From: Gammaproteobacteria bacterium | GTDB lineage: Bacteria > Pseudomonadota > Gammaproteobacteria > Pseudomonadales > Azotimanducaceae | NCBI GenBank assembly: GCA_026706935.1 | Contig: JAPOXV010000019.1 | Location: forward strand, 310,001 to 374,000 | Reading direction: 5' to 3' | DNA length: 64,000 nt | Shown here: positions 9,063-17,542 of the stretch, one piece after another | Layout: the number at the start of each line of letters is the position of its first letter | Numbering within the stretch: the first letter of the stretch is position 1 | Position numbers and translations under genes: made by a program | Notes under the pieces: generated by a model | What the model was told of the DNA's origin: nothing | The model's database searches: none | What the model saw: only the letters and a program-made list of their open reading frames with translations

Positions 9063-9995
9063 GTGCCAACTTCAATGACGGTTCAATCACCGTGGTCCGC
9101 CGAATATGAACTTGATACCGATCAAGTCGATTCGATTATTTCTAAGAACACAAACCTAACGGTATCGGAAGTCGCCTTTCTCGGTGAGGGATGGGATTTC
9201 TACAACTGGCTCGTCAATGATCGCTGGGTGTTCCGATTTCCAAAACGCCACAGCGACATCGATACTTTGGTCCACGAGCGACGAATCTTGAGTCGATTGG
9301 AGCTATCAATTGAGACGCCTCGATTTGAGTTTTGGGTCGACCGTCCTACGGATTTCCATAAGCCATTCGCCGGGTATCCCTATCTACCTGGTACCCCGCT
9401 TGTCCATTTCGAAGGTGATTCGTGCAATCTCGCGATGATCGGACAGTGCATAGGCGAGGTACTAACCGACCTTCACCAACAATCCCTAACCCCGCCTCGC
9501 GTTCCGGCTGATCCGCTGACACTGTGGACTGAAGGCTTTGACGATATCGTTACAAATGCGAAACCTGATTTGTCTAGCGAGATCGAACATCAAGTTCGGC
9601 GCGCGTTGTCGTCATATCGCTTTCGAGAACGTACGGATCATCAAGTCACGACTCATAACGACCTTGGTGTTGAACACATCTTGATGCAGGATCGTGAGAG
9701 AGTTGCTGCACTGATCGATTGGGCAGACTGTGCGACAGCTAATGGATTTGTGGATTTCGCTGGCATTTGGGCATGGGGTGGAAATCCCGCGCTAGCTGCA
9801 ACTCTTGACCATTACTACGTTGAACCCAGTCTTGAGGATTTCGCACAGATTCGTATACACGGGCTGTGTTATTCGCTTGAGCAGATTGCATACGGACGTG
9901 CGATCGGGGACCGATCATTACGTGCTAACGCAATACAGTGGGTCACAAATCGTGCACAAGACGGGGAGCTGGACGACGTCTATGTAAAACCATAG
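9063..9995 (+). CDS. APH-fold phosphotransferase with a variant catalytic loop
   Basis: Protein of 310 residues with the aminoglycoside phosphotransferase/choline kinase fold. The N-lobe includes NWLVNDRWVFRFPKR and VHERRIL. The catalytic loop is HNDLGVEHIL: His and Asp are kept, but the metal-binding Asn of HxDxxxxN is a His. The metal-binding aspartate follows in LIDWAD. The variant loop is one I associate with a subset of this family, so activity is not excluded. It is divergent from the crotonase operon and lies before the alcohol dehydrogenase. The start is GTG 9063 or ATG 9075; neither has a clear ribosome binding site. Confidence 0.75.
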   Translation: MPTSMTVQSPWSAEYELDTDQVDSIISKNTNLTVSEVAFLGEGWDFYNWLVNDRWVFRFPKRHSDIDTLVHERRILSRLELSIETPRFEFWVDRPTDFHKPFAGYPYLPGTPLVHFEGDSCNLAMIGQCIGEVLTDLHQQSLTPPRVPADPLTLWTEGFDDIVTNAKPDLSSEIEHQVRRALSSYRFRERTDHQVTTHNDLGVEHILMQDRERVAALIDWADCATANGFVDFAGIWAWGGNPALAATLDHYYVEPSLEDFAQIRIHGLCYSLEQIAYGRAIGDRSLRANAIQWVTNRAQDGELDDVYVKP

Positions 9996-10079
9996 TCCGA
10001 TGAGAATTCGTGCCACCTGAGTGGAGTGAATGACTGCGATAGCATTAACGAACCGGATCTACTACATTCGAGAAAGCTC

Positions 10080-11171
10080 ATGCCCACATCAGCACGTGTC
10101 GTTGTATTACCTCAAGAACAAGCGCCGCTAAACGTCGAAGAAATCACCATTCCAGATCCAGGACCGACACAAGTCGTCGTCAAGCAATATGCGTCCGGAA
10201 TCTGTCATTCACAACTGCACCAGATGCACAATCCTCGACGTGGTCCGACACTGCTCGGTCACGAATCCACCGGAATCGTCCTACAAGCAGGATCTGACGT
10301 CACTCACGTTGAGGAGGGGGACACGGTCTTGGTCACGTGGGTACCTCGCAACTCCGAAATGATCGATGCGAGACCCGCAGCGGCTACGCTTTCAACGTCG
10401 CTTGGCGACGCGGTCTCACAAAACGTCTTCACATGGGCGGATCACACGATCGCAGATCAACAATATGTCGTCAAAGCCGATCCGGAGATTGCAAAGGACG
10501 TCACATCAATCATCGGGTGTGCCGTCATGACGGGTGCGGGGGCAGCAATCAATACTGTTGATATAAGACCGGGTGACTCCGTTGCGGTTTTTGGCGTTGG
10601 AGGTGTGGGTCTTTCAGCGATTGTCGGTGCGAAATTTCGCGGCGCGAATCCCATCATTGCGATCGATCTGGACGAAGAGAAACTTGAGTTTGCGAAGGGA
10701 TTTGGCGCGACGCACGGCATCAACGCATCCGAGGTCAATCCCGTCGAAGCCATCCACGAGATGACATCACACGAAGGATTCGCGATTGGTGGGCGGCCGA
10801 TTACAGGAGTCGATTTCGCATTTGACTGCATCGGACTCAAGGTAACGATGGAGCAAATCGTACCGGCTGTACGTCCAGGTCGATTCGGCGCACGTCAAGG
10901 GGGAACTGCAGTCCTTGTCGGCGTACCACAAACAACCGTAGAACTCAACGCAGGCGAAATCCTAGGTTCTGAGAAACAGTTCCGTGGTTCGATAGGCGGG
11001 TCCTGTTGTCCTGACCGGGATTTCCCGCTCTTCCTCGACTGGCACCAATCCGGGGAACTAGATCTCGAATCCCTGGTAACAGAGCGTTATCAGATCGAAG
11101 ACATCAATGAAGCAACGACAGCGCTAGAACAAGGGAAGATTGCTGGTCGTTCAATCCTTGAATTTGCTTGA
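10080..11171 (+). CDS. zinc-binding alcohol dehydrogenase family protein
   Basis: Medium-chain dehydrogenase of 363 residues, NAD(P)-dependent. Catalytic zinc ligands are visible as Cys in SGICHSQ and His in LLGHEST, and the Rossmann loop is FGVGGVGLSA. The four-cysteine structural zinc lobe of horse-liver-type enzymes is missing: the segment after VTWVPRN contains no cysteine. The frame extends upstream to a GTG at 10026, but the ATG at 10080 gives the usual N-terminus. Located 84 bp after the APH-fold gene on the same strand, it may be co-transcribed with it. It probably oxidises a hydroxylated intermediate of the local catabolic pathway. Confidence 0.82.
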   Translation: MPTSARVVVLPQEQAPLNVEEITIPDPGPTQVVVKQYASGICHSQLHQMHNPRRGPTLLGHESTGIVLQAGSDVTHVEEGDTVLVTWVPRNSEMIDARPAAATLSTSLGDAVSQNVFTWADHTIADQQYVVKADPEIAKDVTSIIGCAVMTGAGAAINTVDIRPGDSVAVFGVGGVGLSAIVGAKFRGANPIIAIDLDEEKLEFAKGFGATHGINASEVNPVEAIHEMTSHEGFAIGGRPITGVDFAFDCIGLKVTMEQIVPAVRPGRFGARQGGTAVLVGVPQTTVELNAGEILGSEKQFRGSIGGSCCPDRDFPLFLDWHQSGELDLESLVTERYQIEDINEATTALEQGKIAGRSILEFA

Positions 11172-11195
11172 GGAAGAAAGCACGTTCATAGTGGC

Positions 11196-12197
11196 TTAAC
11201 CTAGCAAGTCAAGCGCGCGATCTATCAACGGTTTCATCGAGAGGGCGGTCTGTTCCCAACTGGGATCGGGCCGCTTTCCTCGTCGATGCAAACTCAGATT
11301 AAAACCTGTGATGATGGCGAACTTGTAGGCGGCTAACGCTCGAAACCATCGGATATCTGGCAGCTCTGCACCATAAGCATCGACGTAGTAATCTGAGAGC
11401 GTCTGTGGATCCAAGAACATCGGTCGGCCTCCTTGATCCTTGGACCACGCATCTGGATCGCTGAACGTGCATATCCAACCGACATCGTTCAGTGTTGCGC
11501 CCACACCCGTTAGTTCCCAATCGATAACCGCGCGCAGCTTGCCATCTAAAGAGCACAACAGATTCGATGTCTGGAAGTCACCGTGAAAAATGCCGACCGG
11601 TGCATCGTGTGGGAGGGTATCTAGGAGCCGTTCCCGGCACTCGGGGACACGCGCCAGCAGATGTGGATCTGCAGACCGTTCATAAAACCGGTCCCATCGC
11701 TTAACGTCCTCGTCGAAGGGAACGGGGTCACCAAGGTACGGCACTTTGAATGGATCGACCCGATGAACGCCTGCTAACGCGCCCATGACCTCACGTCCTA
11801 GATCAGCTAGTTTTGAATCGCTCAATTCGCTAGCCCATTCACCGGGGGAAACCTTGAGGGTATCGCCGTCTAGAAACGGCACGACAAAGTACGGGCAATC
11901 AAACCAACTTAGATCGTCTCCGGACCATTGCACGGAGCAGTGAGGGACCGATGTCCCATCGAGTGCGTTCAGTACTTCGACTTGGCGTAGTACGTCCGCC
12001 GTTCCGCGCCAATTCACATTCGGCGGAGGCACACGAATATACCAGCGCGAGAGACCTTTCTCAGTTGACACATCAAAGCCGTACGAAAAACCTGCGTGAC
12101 CAGGCATGTTTCTCACGTTGTCAACGGAGATGACCTTCTCTTCAAAATGTGCCTTGCAGAACGGAACGAGGCGTTCGCCAAGCTCTTCTAGTGTCAC
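11196..12197 (-). CDS. APH-fold kinase, ACAD10/LvaA-like
   Basis: Phosphotransferase of 333 residues with an intact kinase core: HGDFQTSN at residues 205-212 (catalytic Asp207, Asn212) and the metal-binding IDWE at 225-228. The N-lobe has the WYIRVPPP strand typical of the APH domain of ACAD10/ACAD11 and bacterial homologues. Some of these phosphorylate the hydroxyl of 4-hydroxyacyl-CoA. It follows the acyl-CoA synthetase gene with a 4-bp gap, so a CoA-ester substrate is more likely than an antibiotic. That role is inferred. Confidence 0.82.
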   Translation of the reverse strand: MTLEELGERLVPFCKAHFEEKVISVDNVRNMPGHAGFSYGFDVSTEKGLSRWYIRVPPPNVNWRGTADVLRQVEVLNALDGTSVPHCSVQWSGDDLSWFDCPYFVVPFLDGDTLKVSPGEWASELSDSKLADLGREVMGALAGVHRVDPFKVPYLGDPVPFDEDVKRWDRFYERSADPHLLARVPECRERLLDTLPHDAPVGIFHGDFQTSNLLCSLDGKLRAVIDWELTGVGATLNDVGWICTFSDPDAWSKDQGGRPMFLDPQTLSDYYVDAYGAELPDIRWFRALAAYKFAIITGFNLSLHRRGKRPDPSWEQTALSMKPLIDRALDLLG

Positions 12198-12201
12198 GTG
12201 A

Positions 12202-13740
12202 CTAAACCGGCGCCGGGCCTGGATACTGATCTCGCAAAATACGTTTCAAGATCTTACCGCTTGGATTACGTGGGATTTCGTCGACGAATGCAACGCCACA
12301 TGGCATTTTGAATCGAGCGAGTTTGCCGTCGAGAAACTGCATCACGGATGCTTCCGTTAAGACTCCTTCCTGTGGCACGATCAGTGCAAACGGACTTTCT
12401 CCCCAACGTTCGCTAGGTTGGCCAATCACGCCACAGTCCTTCACGCCTTCGAGTGTCATGAGCAGGTTTTCAATCTCTGCTGGATAGACGTTTTCCCCAC
12501 CCGAAATAATCATGTCTTTAAGGCGATCTTGAATGTAAACGAACCCGTCAGCGTCCATCGTCCCGATGTCACCGGTACGCAGCCAACCATCAACGATCGT
12601 TTCTGCAGTTGCCACAGGACGATTCCAATATTCGCGCATAACATGATCACCGCGAACGAGCACTTCACCCGCTTCATCGGGTTCACAGGTCGATCCATCG
12701 CTACGAATGACTTTTACGTCGGTATGGTAGAACGACCTACCTGTTGTCCCAATCCGCTCGAGTGATTCTGCTCCTGAACAAAGACACGCGGGACCGCACG
12801 ATTCAGTCAATCCGTAGACCTGCATGACATCAACACCTAGATTGGTAAACGCTTCGATTGCAGCATAAGGAACTGGTGCCGCGCCAGTCATGACCCAGCG
12901 AAACTGATCAATGTTGAATCGCTCGAGTTCAGGCACCTGCAGCATGAAATTCATCATTGCGGGTACGAGCAACCCAACGGTTACTCGTTCGCGATCGATC
13001 ATTTGCCATGCAGATACCGGATCAAAACTGCGCATCACCACCGCTGGTATACCGCGGTATATTGACAACGTCAATGGCGTCAGCGCACCGACGTGAAACA
13101 TTGGAAGCGGTGAAAGAAATGCGTCGTCTTCCCGGAAGTACGTAGTCGCAGCGATGGTCAAAGTACCAGCAAATGAGGTGCGATGCGTATGAACGACACC
13201 TTTTGGTAATCCCGTCGTTCCTGACGTATACATGATGTATAGCATGTCGTCCAGTGACACATCGGCGGTTGGCGCCGCAGTAGGAGCCTTATCACGGAAA
13301 GCGCGGTAATCGCTCGCGAATGGCAGACAATCTCCGTCCGTAACGTGTAACCACTCCGAAATGTCAGTTCGGTCGCCTCGACTATGTAGTTCTGTAACCG
13401 TTTCTGCAAACTCATCGCTGAACACTAATTTGGTCGCGCCGCTATCTTTGAGTATGAACTCAAGTTCATCCGCGACTAGACGCCAATTGAGTGGTACAAC
13501 CACACAGCCAATCTTTCCAAGCGCGAAAAACAATTCGACGAACTCACTACAGTTCATCAGCAGTAATGCAACTCGATCCCCGGCGGCAATGTCATCGGCG
13601 ACAAATGCATTCGCGATTCGATTACTTCGGTCATCGAGTTCCTTGAACGTGAGACGTTCGCCCGTCTCATCGATATAACCGATACGTTGTGGTGAAAGGT
13701 GCGCACGACGTTCTAACAAATCGCCGATTCTCGTATACAT
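12202..13740 (-). CDS. AMP-dependent acyl-CoA synthetase/ligase
   Basis: ANL-superfamily enzyme of 512 residues that activates a carboxylic acid with ATP and CoA. The P-loop YTSGTTGLPKG is at residues 171-181, followed by the conserved MTGAAPVP and YGLTESCG motifs, GWLRTGDIG and the C-terminal catalytic lysine in NPSGKILKR. Length is normal for a medium-chain or aryl acid CoA ligase. It is the first gene of an operon with the APH-fold kinase. The 261-bp region upstream holds palindromes and a MerR-type regulator transcribed the other way, so regulation by that protein is plausible. Confidence 0.9.
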   Translation of the reverse strand: MYTRIGDLLERRAHLSPQRIGYIDETGERLTFKELDDRSNRIANAFVADDIAAGDRVALLLMNCSEFVELFFALGKIGCVVVPLNWRLVADELEFILKDSGATKLVFSDEFAETVTELHSRGDRTDISEWLHVTDGDCLPFASDYRAFRDKAPTAAPTADVSLDDMLYIMYTSGTTGLPKGVVHTHRTSFAGTLTIAATTYFREDDAFLSPLPMFHVGALTPLTLSIYRGIPAVVMRSFDPVSAWQMIDRERVTVGLLVPAMMNFMLQVPELERFNIDQFRWVMTGAAPVPYAAIEAFTNLGVDVMQVYGLTESCGPACLCSGAESLERIGTTGRSFYHTDVKVIRSDGSTCEPDEAGEVLVRGDHVMREYWNRPVATAETIVDGWLRTGDIGTMDADGFVYIQDRLKDMIISGGENVYPAEIENLLMTLEGVKDCGVIGQPSERWGESPFALIVPQEGVLTEASVMQFLDGKLARFKMPCGVAFVDEIPRNPSGKILKRILRDQYPGPAPV

Positions 13741-14001
13741 CGTTAGGTTCTTTTACCAAGTAGCTTCAATGATATTTGCCAATACATCGCTCGTCAGCGA
13801 ACATACAGCATGAAACTAAACAAGCACTAACAATTAGATATTTTTTGCTAGATTTCTCTAATTAGAGACTAAACAATGTGTAAACGCATCAGAAGATTCG
13901 CCTTTTAACTATACACATTATCACTAAACATAACTTGCGTAGGGTGAACAATTACTTTACAATCGGGTCCACAAGATTAGAAAAGCTAAACACGAAGCAT
14001 C
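13741..14001. promoter_or_regulatory. divergent control region with palindromes
   Basis: A+T-rich region between the acyl-CoA synthetase and MerR-type genes. It holds a perfect 14-bp palindrome TCTCTAATTAGAGA at 13855-13868. A wider inverted repeat is AATGTGTA at 13875-13882 with TACACATT at 13912-13919. Both are sensible operator candidates for the adjacent regulator, but no binding site is proven. Confidence 0.5.
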
Positions 14002-14988
14002 ATGACTGCACTAGAGACCCGACAAAACCTCGTCAAGATTAGCACCGCAAGTCATCTTTCAGGTATCCGAGTTGAAACGCTCAGAGCATGGGATAAACGT
14101 GGACAGCTCGAACCTACACAACGAGTTGGCAACACGCGTTACTACACGACTGAGCAAGTAGAACGCATGAAAGCGCTGAATACGCTCATTCAATCTGGCA
14201 TCGGCTACACAATCGGCGAACTGTGCCTCAAGAGTGACAACGAACTGCACCAGCTAGTATCGGAATTACATGCATCTCCTGGCCTCCACGTCATACCTGA
14301 ATCCAACGAAAACGCAAAAGTCGTTGTGGCGGGATGGCGAGTTGTAGAGCTGCGCGATACGACGATTGAAGAAGATCAGCATCGAACGGTTGCACCGAAT
14401 CTTGACGATGTCGAAGCGTTTCTAAAGTATCTGAAGCGGCTCGATCACGCGGGTCTAGATATTGCAATCATCGAACTGCCTTCCGGATGGGACTTGGACT
14501 ACATTCACGCGTTACGCGACCAAATCGATGATCTCAATCACTCCGATTGCGATGTTATCGCGGTGTCTTTCCTTAATAATCCCGCCTCGTTTCATCGATA
14601 TCAGAAAGAAGCAAAGCAGAAGGGGGTTTCACTGCTAGACGGCGATAACCTAGCGTGGGATGCGGTGCTAAGTGAGATCAAGAGTGTCCTCGCCATGCGC
14701 AATCAAGCGACAGATGCTTCGCCTTCGACGCTTTCGTCAGGAGAACTAGCACGACTTGCTCGCTCTAACCACCGGATCGCTGGTGTTGCGGTCACAGATC
14801 TCGTGAATCTATACCAACATATCGAAGATATGTGCGGCTTAGCACATCGAGAGGTTGCTCAGCAACCAACCCCGAACGACACCCTTGCGACGCAATTGGT
14901 TAAGCAACTTCGTACCGTTCACGCAGATCTTGGGCAGTGTCTGTTATTCGTCCGCGAATCGACTCAGCATACACTTAATGAAACGTAG
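14002..14988 (+). CDS. MerR-type transcriptional regulator with large C-terminal domain
   Basis: Regulator of 328 residues. The MerR DNA-binding domain spans about residues 11-80 (KISTASHLSGIRVETLRAWDKRG, then GNTRYYTTEQVERM). The C-terminal part of over 200 residues is much longer than the dimerisation helix of classical MerR. Its layout recalls the LitR/CarH group (helical part followed by an alpha/beta domain). However, the DxHxxG cobalamin-binding motif of CarH is not visible, so its ligand is unknown. It is divergent from the acyl-CoA synthetase operon, and a strong palindromic promoter lies just after its stop codon. Confidence 0.83.
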   Translation: MTALETRQNLVKISTASHLSGIRVETLRAWDKRGQLEPTQRVGNTRYYTTEQVERMKALNTLIQSGIGYTIGELCLKSDNELHQLVSELHASPGLHVIPESNENAKVVVAGWRVVELRDTTIEEDQHRTVAPNLDDVEAFLKYLKRLDHAGLDIAIIELPSGWDLDYIHALRDQIDDLNHSDCDVIAVSFLNNPASFHRYQKEAKQKGVSLLDGDNLAWDAVLSEIKSVLAMRNQATDASPSTLSSGELARLARSNHRIAGVAVTDLVNLYQHIEDMCGLAHREVAQQPTPNDTLATQLVKQLRTVHADLGQCLLFVRESTQHTLNET

Positions 14989-15615
14989 ACTTGACAAAGG
15001 TCAACAATAGGTATATGCTAACCAGACAAAACATCAACAAATGCCTTGTGAAGAAATTGCACGCGCACAGGAACGAGGAGAAGATGACAGTTCATGCTGC
15101 CATGTTCCGAGTGTCGTGCTCTATGGACTGGTTCGCACGGATGCAAATTCCGCCGCGTGCCCAACCACACGGTCAAAAGCAACGACTCGCTGTCGTATTT
15201 GGATTGCTTAAGGAATGGCCAGTCCTTTCTTCCAAGGTATTTTAGTCGAGGAGACGCAAAAAGCGTAAAACGCGACCACATACAGCGCTCAGCAGCGGCA
15301 ATCGTGCTCAGCATACCCTCCTTTGTCGCGCCGTATCAGCGACACCTTCCCTTGAGTTTGCCGTCGTTGAGCGCTTTTCATTTCATATTGGTGTTCACCT
15401 AGGTTTCGGCGCTAAAGGACATAAATCCCAGTCTCCTATTAGTTGCACTTATCGTTTTTTCCGCATTTCTTATGGCGCAGACTCCACATAAAATGTACGC
15501 GGCTTCGAATGTCTGCTTTCCGACTCTCGCTTGTGTGTCATGTACTTCCTAGTCAAGAGCAACATTCGACAACCCCAGTAAACAACGTACCTGAGCGCTT
15601 CACGGAGGTTATGTC
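14989..15615. other. intergenic region after the MerR-type gene
   Basis: 627 bp without a confident gene. It starts with the promoter at 14991-15019. A 53-codon frame opens at the ATG at 15084 after a GAGGAG sequence and ends at 15245. Its product is unrecognised, and longer overlapping frames on both strands argue against trusting it. The segment may be a long leader of the dioxygenase gene, may encode a small RNA, or may be gene debris. Confidence 0.4.
14991..15019 (+). promoter_or_regulatory. sigma70-type promoter with palindromic -35
   Basis: TTGACA at 14991-14996 and TATGCT at 15014-15019 are spaced by 17 bp. The -35 sits in the inverted repeat TTGAC-AAAG-GTCAA (14991-15004), which could be an operator. 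It begins 3 bases after the MerR-type gene's stop. The next sure gene starts about 600 bp downstream. Confidence 0.55.
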
Positions 15616-16443
15616 ATGGCGGAACCGTTGTATGACACTAAAAACAACACAGATCTCGATCTAGATATTCGTCCGTTAAGCGGCGCACTAGGAGCAGAGG
15701 TGCGTGGTCTTGACCTCAAAGATCTCAATTCCGACGGGTTTGAAACGGTTCATTCGCTGCTGATGCAGTATTCAGTTCTCGCCGTTCACGGACAAGCACA
15801 TTTGACGGATGAGGATCTACGAAATTTTGGCTTGATGTGGGGCGAACTTGACGTACATGGCTATTCGCCTACCGTCGCGGGTTTCGACGATATGTTGAAC
15901 ATCCGTTCTGGTCCAAAAGGTCGAGCCAGCGCGGAAGGTTGGCACTCGGACGTTAGTTGGAAGGACATTCCACCGAAAATCTCGATGCTACTTGCACGAA
16001 AGGTGCCTTCAATCGGTGGCGATACGGTATACGCATCTCAGTACAAAGCGTACGAAGATCTGTCTGATCCCATGAAAGAGCTGCTCGAAAAACTTGACGC
16101 CGAACACGATGGCCGAAACTTCGATATCGACCTCATCAAGAAACCCGCACAACATCCCGTCGTTCTCACACATCCAGAGACCGGTCGCAAAGCGCTATAC
16201 GTCAATGCTGGATTCACTCGTCGCGTTACCGGGCTATCACATTACGAGAGCAAGGGCATCCTGAGTATGTTGAACGAACACTGTACGCGAGTACGTTATC
16301 AAGCGCGTGTACGTTATGAAGTGGGTACTTTGTCGATTTGGGACAACCGCTGTGTTCAACACTGCGCGCCACCCGACTACGGCTACGAGGAGCGAGAACT
16401 CCATCGCGTCGCAGTGCTATGCGATGAGCGTCCGTCTCGCTAA
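15616..16443 (+). CDS. TauD/TfdA family Fe(II)/2-oxoglutarate dioxygenase
   Basis: Dioxygenase of 275 residues that couples oxidative decarboxylation of 2-oxoglutarate to hydroxylation of a small substrate such as a sulfonate, an aryloxyacid or a related compound. The facial triad is visible: His110 and Asp112 in GWHSDVSW, and His249 in CVQHCAPP. Arg264 is placed to bind 2-oxoglutarate. A strong GGAGG ribosome binding site precedes the ATG. No transport or sulfur genes are near, so the substrate cannot be inferred. Length matches TauD (about 280 residues). Confidence 0.88.
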   Translation: MAEPLYDTKNNTDLDLDIRPLSGALGAEVRGLDLKDLNSDGFETVHSLLMQYSVLAVHGQAHLTDEDLRNFGLMWGELDVHGYSPTVAGFDDMLNIRSGPKGRASAEGWHSDVSWKDIPPKISMLLARKVPSIGGDTVYASQYKAYEDLSDPMKELLEKLDAEHDGRNFDIDLIKKPAQHPVVLTHPETGRKALYVNAGFTRRVTGLSHYESKGILSMLNEHCTRVRYQARVRYEVGTLSIWDNRCVQHCAPPDYGYEERELHRVAVLCDERPSR

Positions 16444-16503
16444 CACTGGTATCAAGCGACGAATCTAGCTAACGTACTTTCGATTGACTGTTCAGTAAAT
16501 CTA

Positions 16504-17460
16504 TTAGTTTCGCCGTAGGTTCATTCCTTCGTAAAGTGAGGCTACTTGATCGGCGTAACCATTGAGCATGAGAGTCGGCTGATTCCGCGCGAACAGACCG
16601 GATCCAAGCACGCGTTCGCTTGCTTGTGACCAACGAGGATGATCGACTTCCGGATTAACGTTGGAATAGAAACCATATTCCTGCGGTGCGCTGAGGTTCC
16701 ACGTTGTAGGAGGTTGCCGTTCCATCAGCTCGATCTTGACGATGGACTTGATGCTCTTGAAACCGTATTTCCACGGCACGACCAGCCTAAACGGCGCGCC
16801 GTTCTGATTAAGCAACTCATCGCCATACATACCGACTGCAAATATCGCTAGATCATGATTCGCTTCATCTAGTCTCAGTCCCTCGATATACGGGAAATCA
16901 ATACTGCTGAAGAAACTTCGTGTGCCGCGCATTTCATCTCGATTGAGATGCGTCGTGAACTTTACGTACTTCGCGGAACCGAGTGGCTCGTATTTATCGA
17001 GGATTTTCTTGACCGGAAAACCTACCCAAGGGATGACTGCCGACCAGGCTTCAACACACCTTAACCGATAGATTCGTTCCTCTAAATCGACACCAGCCAA
17101 TACATCCTCAAGCGAGAATTTACCCGGCTTTGCGACAAGACCCGAAACTTCGACCGACCAGGGGTCTATCGTCATCTCATCGGCATAACGCATTGGGTCG
17201 TCTTTATCGGTACCGAACTCATAGAAGTTGTTGTATTGAGTCGTGTACGGTGAAGGCGTTATTTCTAGATCGGGTACGGGTTCATGTTTAGCGTAACCTC
17301 GAGATTCGATCCAGTCTGACGGGAGACCGCTCGCGTGCACGGCGGAAAGTGCAGCAATCGCGCCGGTACCCTTCAGAATCTCTCTTCGCGCACGGTAGAT
17401 ACGTTCAGGTGTAATCTCTGATGGTCTTGGATCGTTCTTTCTTGGAACTCGGATCAGCAT
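16504..17460 (-). CDS. msrP: protein-methionine-sulfoxide reductase catalytic subunit MsrP
   Basis: Periplasmic molybdopterin enzyme that repairs oxidised methionine in envelope proteins. The 318 residues align well with E. coli YedY/MsrP. A twin-arginine-type signal is near residues 25-37 (ARREILKGTGA), then NNFYEFG, the molybdenum-ligand Cys135 in YRLRCVEAWS, and PWKYGFKSIKSI. It is preceded by GGAGG. The heme membrane partner MsrQ, usually the next gene, is absent on both sides: the next genes are pssA and an oppositely oriented dioxygenase. Electrons must then come from an msrQ elsewhere or another donor. Confidence 0.93.
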   Translation of the reverse strand: MLIRVPRKNDPRPSEITPERIYRARREILKGTGAIAALSAVHASGLPSDWIESRGYAKHEPVPDLEITPSPYTTQYNNFYEFGTDKDDPMRYADEMTIDPWSVEVSGLVAKPGKFSLEDVLAGVDLEERIYRLRCVEAWSAVIPWVGFPVKKILDKYEPLGSAKYVKFTTHLNRDEMRGTRSFFSSIDFPYIEGLRLDEANHDLAIFAVGMYGDELLNQNGAPFRLVVPWKYGFKSIKSIVKIELMERQPPTTWNLSAPQEYGFYSNVNPEVDHPRWSQASERVLGSGLFARNQPTLMLNGYADQVASLYEGMNLRRN

Positions 17461-17542
17461 CGCGTCTTCCTCCCTTTCACATTAGAACCGCAGCCCAGCG
17501 GGAAGTTCTATATTGTTGATCATCTATAGACAAGTGCTCAAA

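Noticed and set aside
15018-15402. Overlapping frames on both strands after the MerR-type gene
   Set aside because: They contradict one another and none resembles a known protein.
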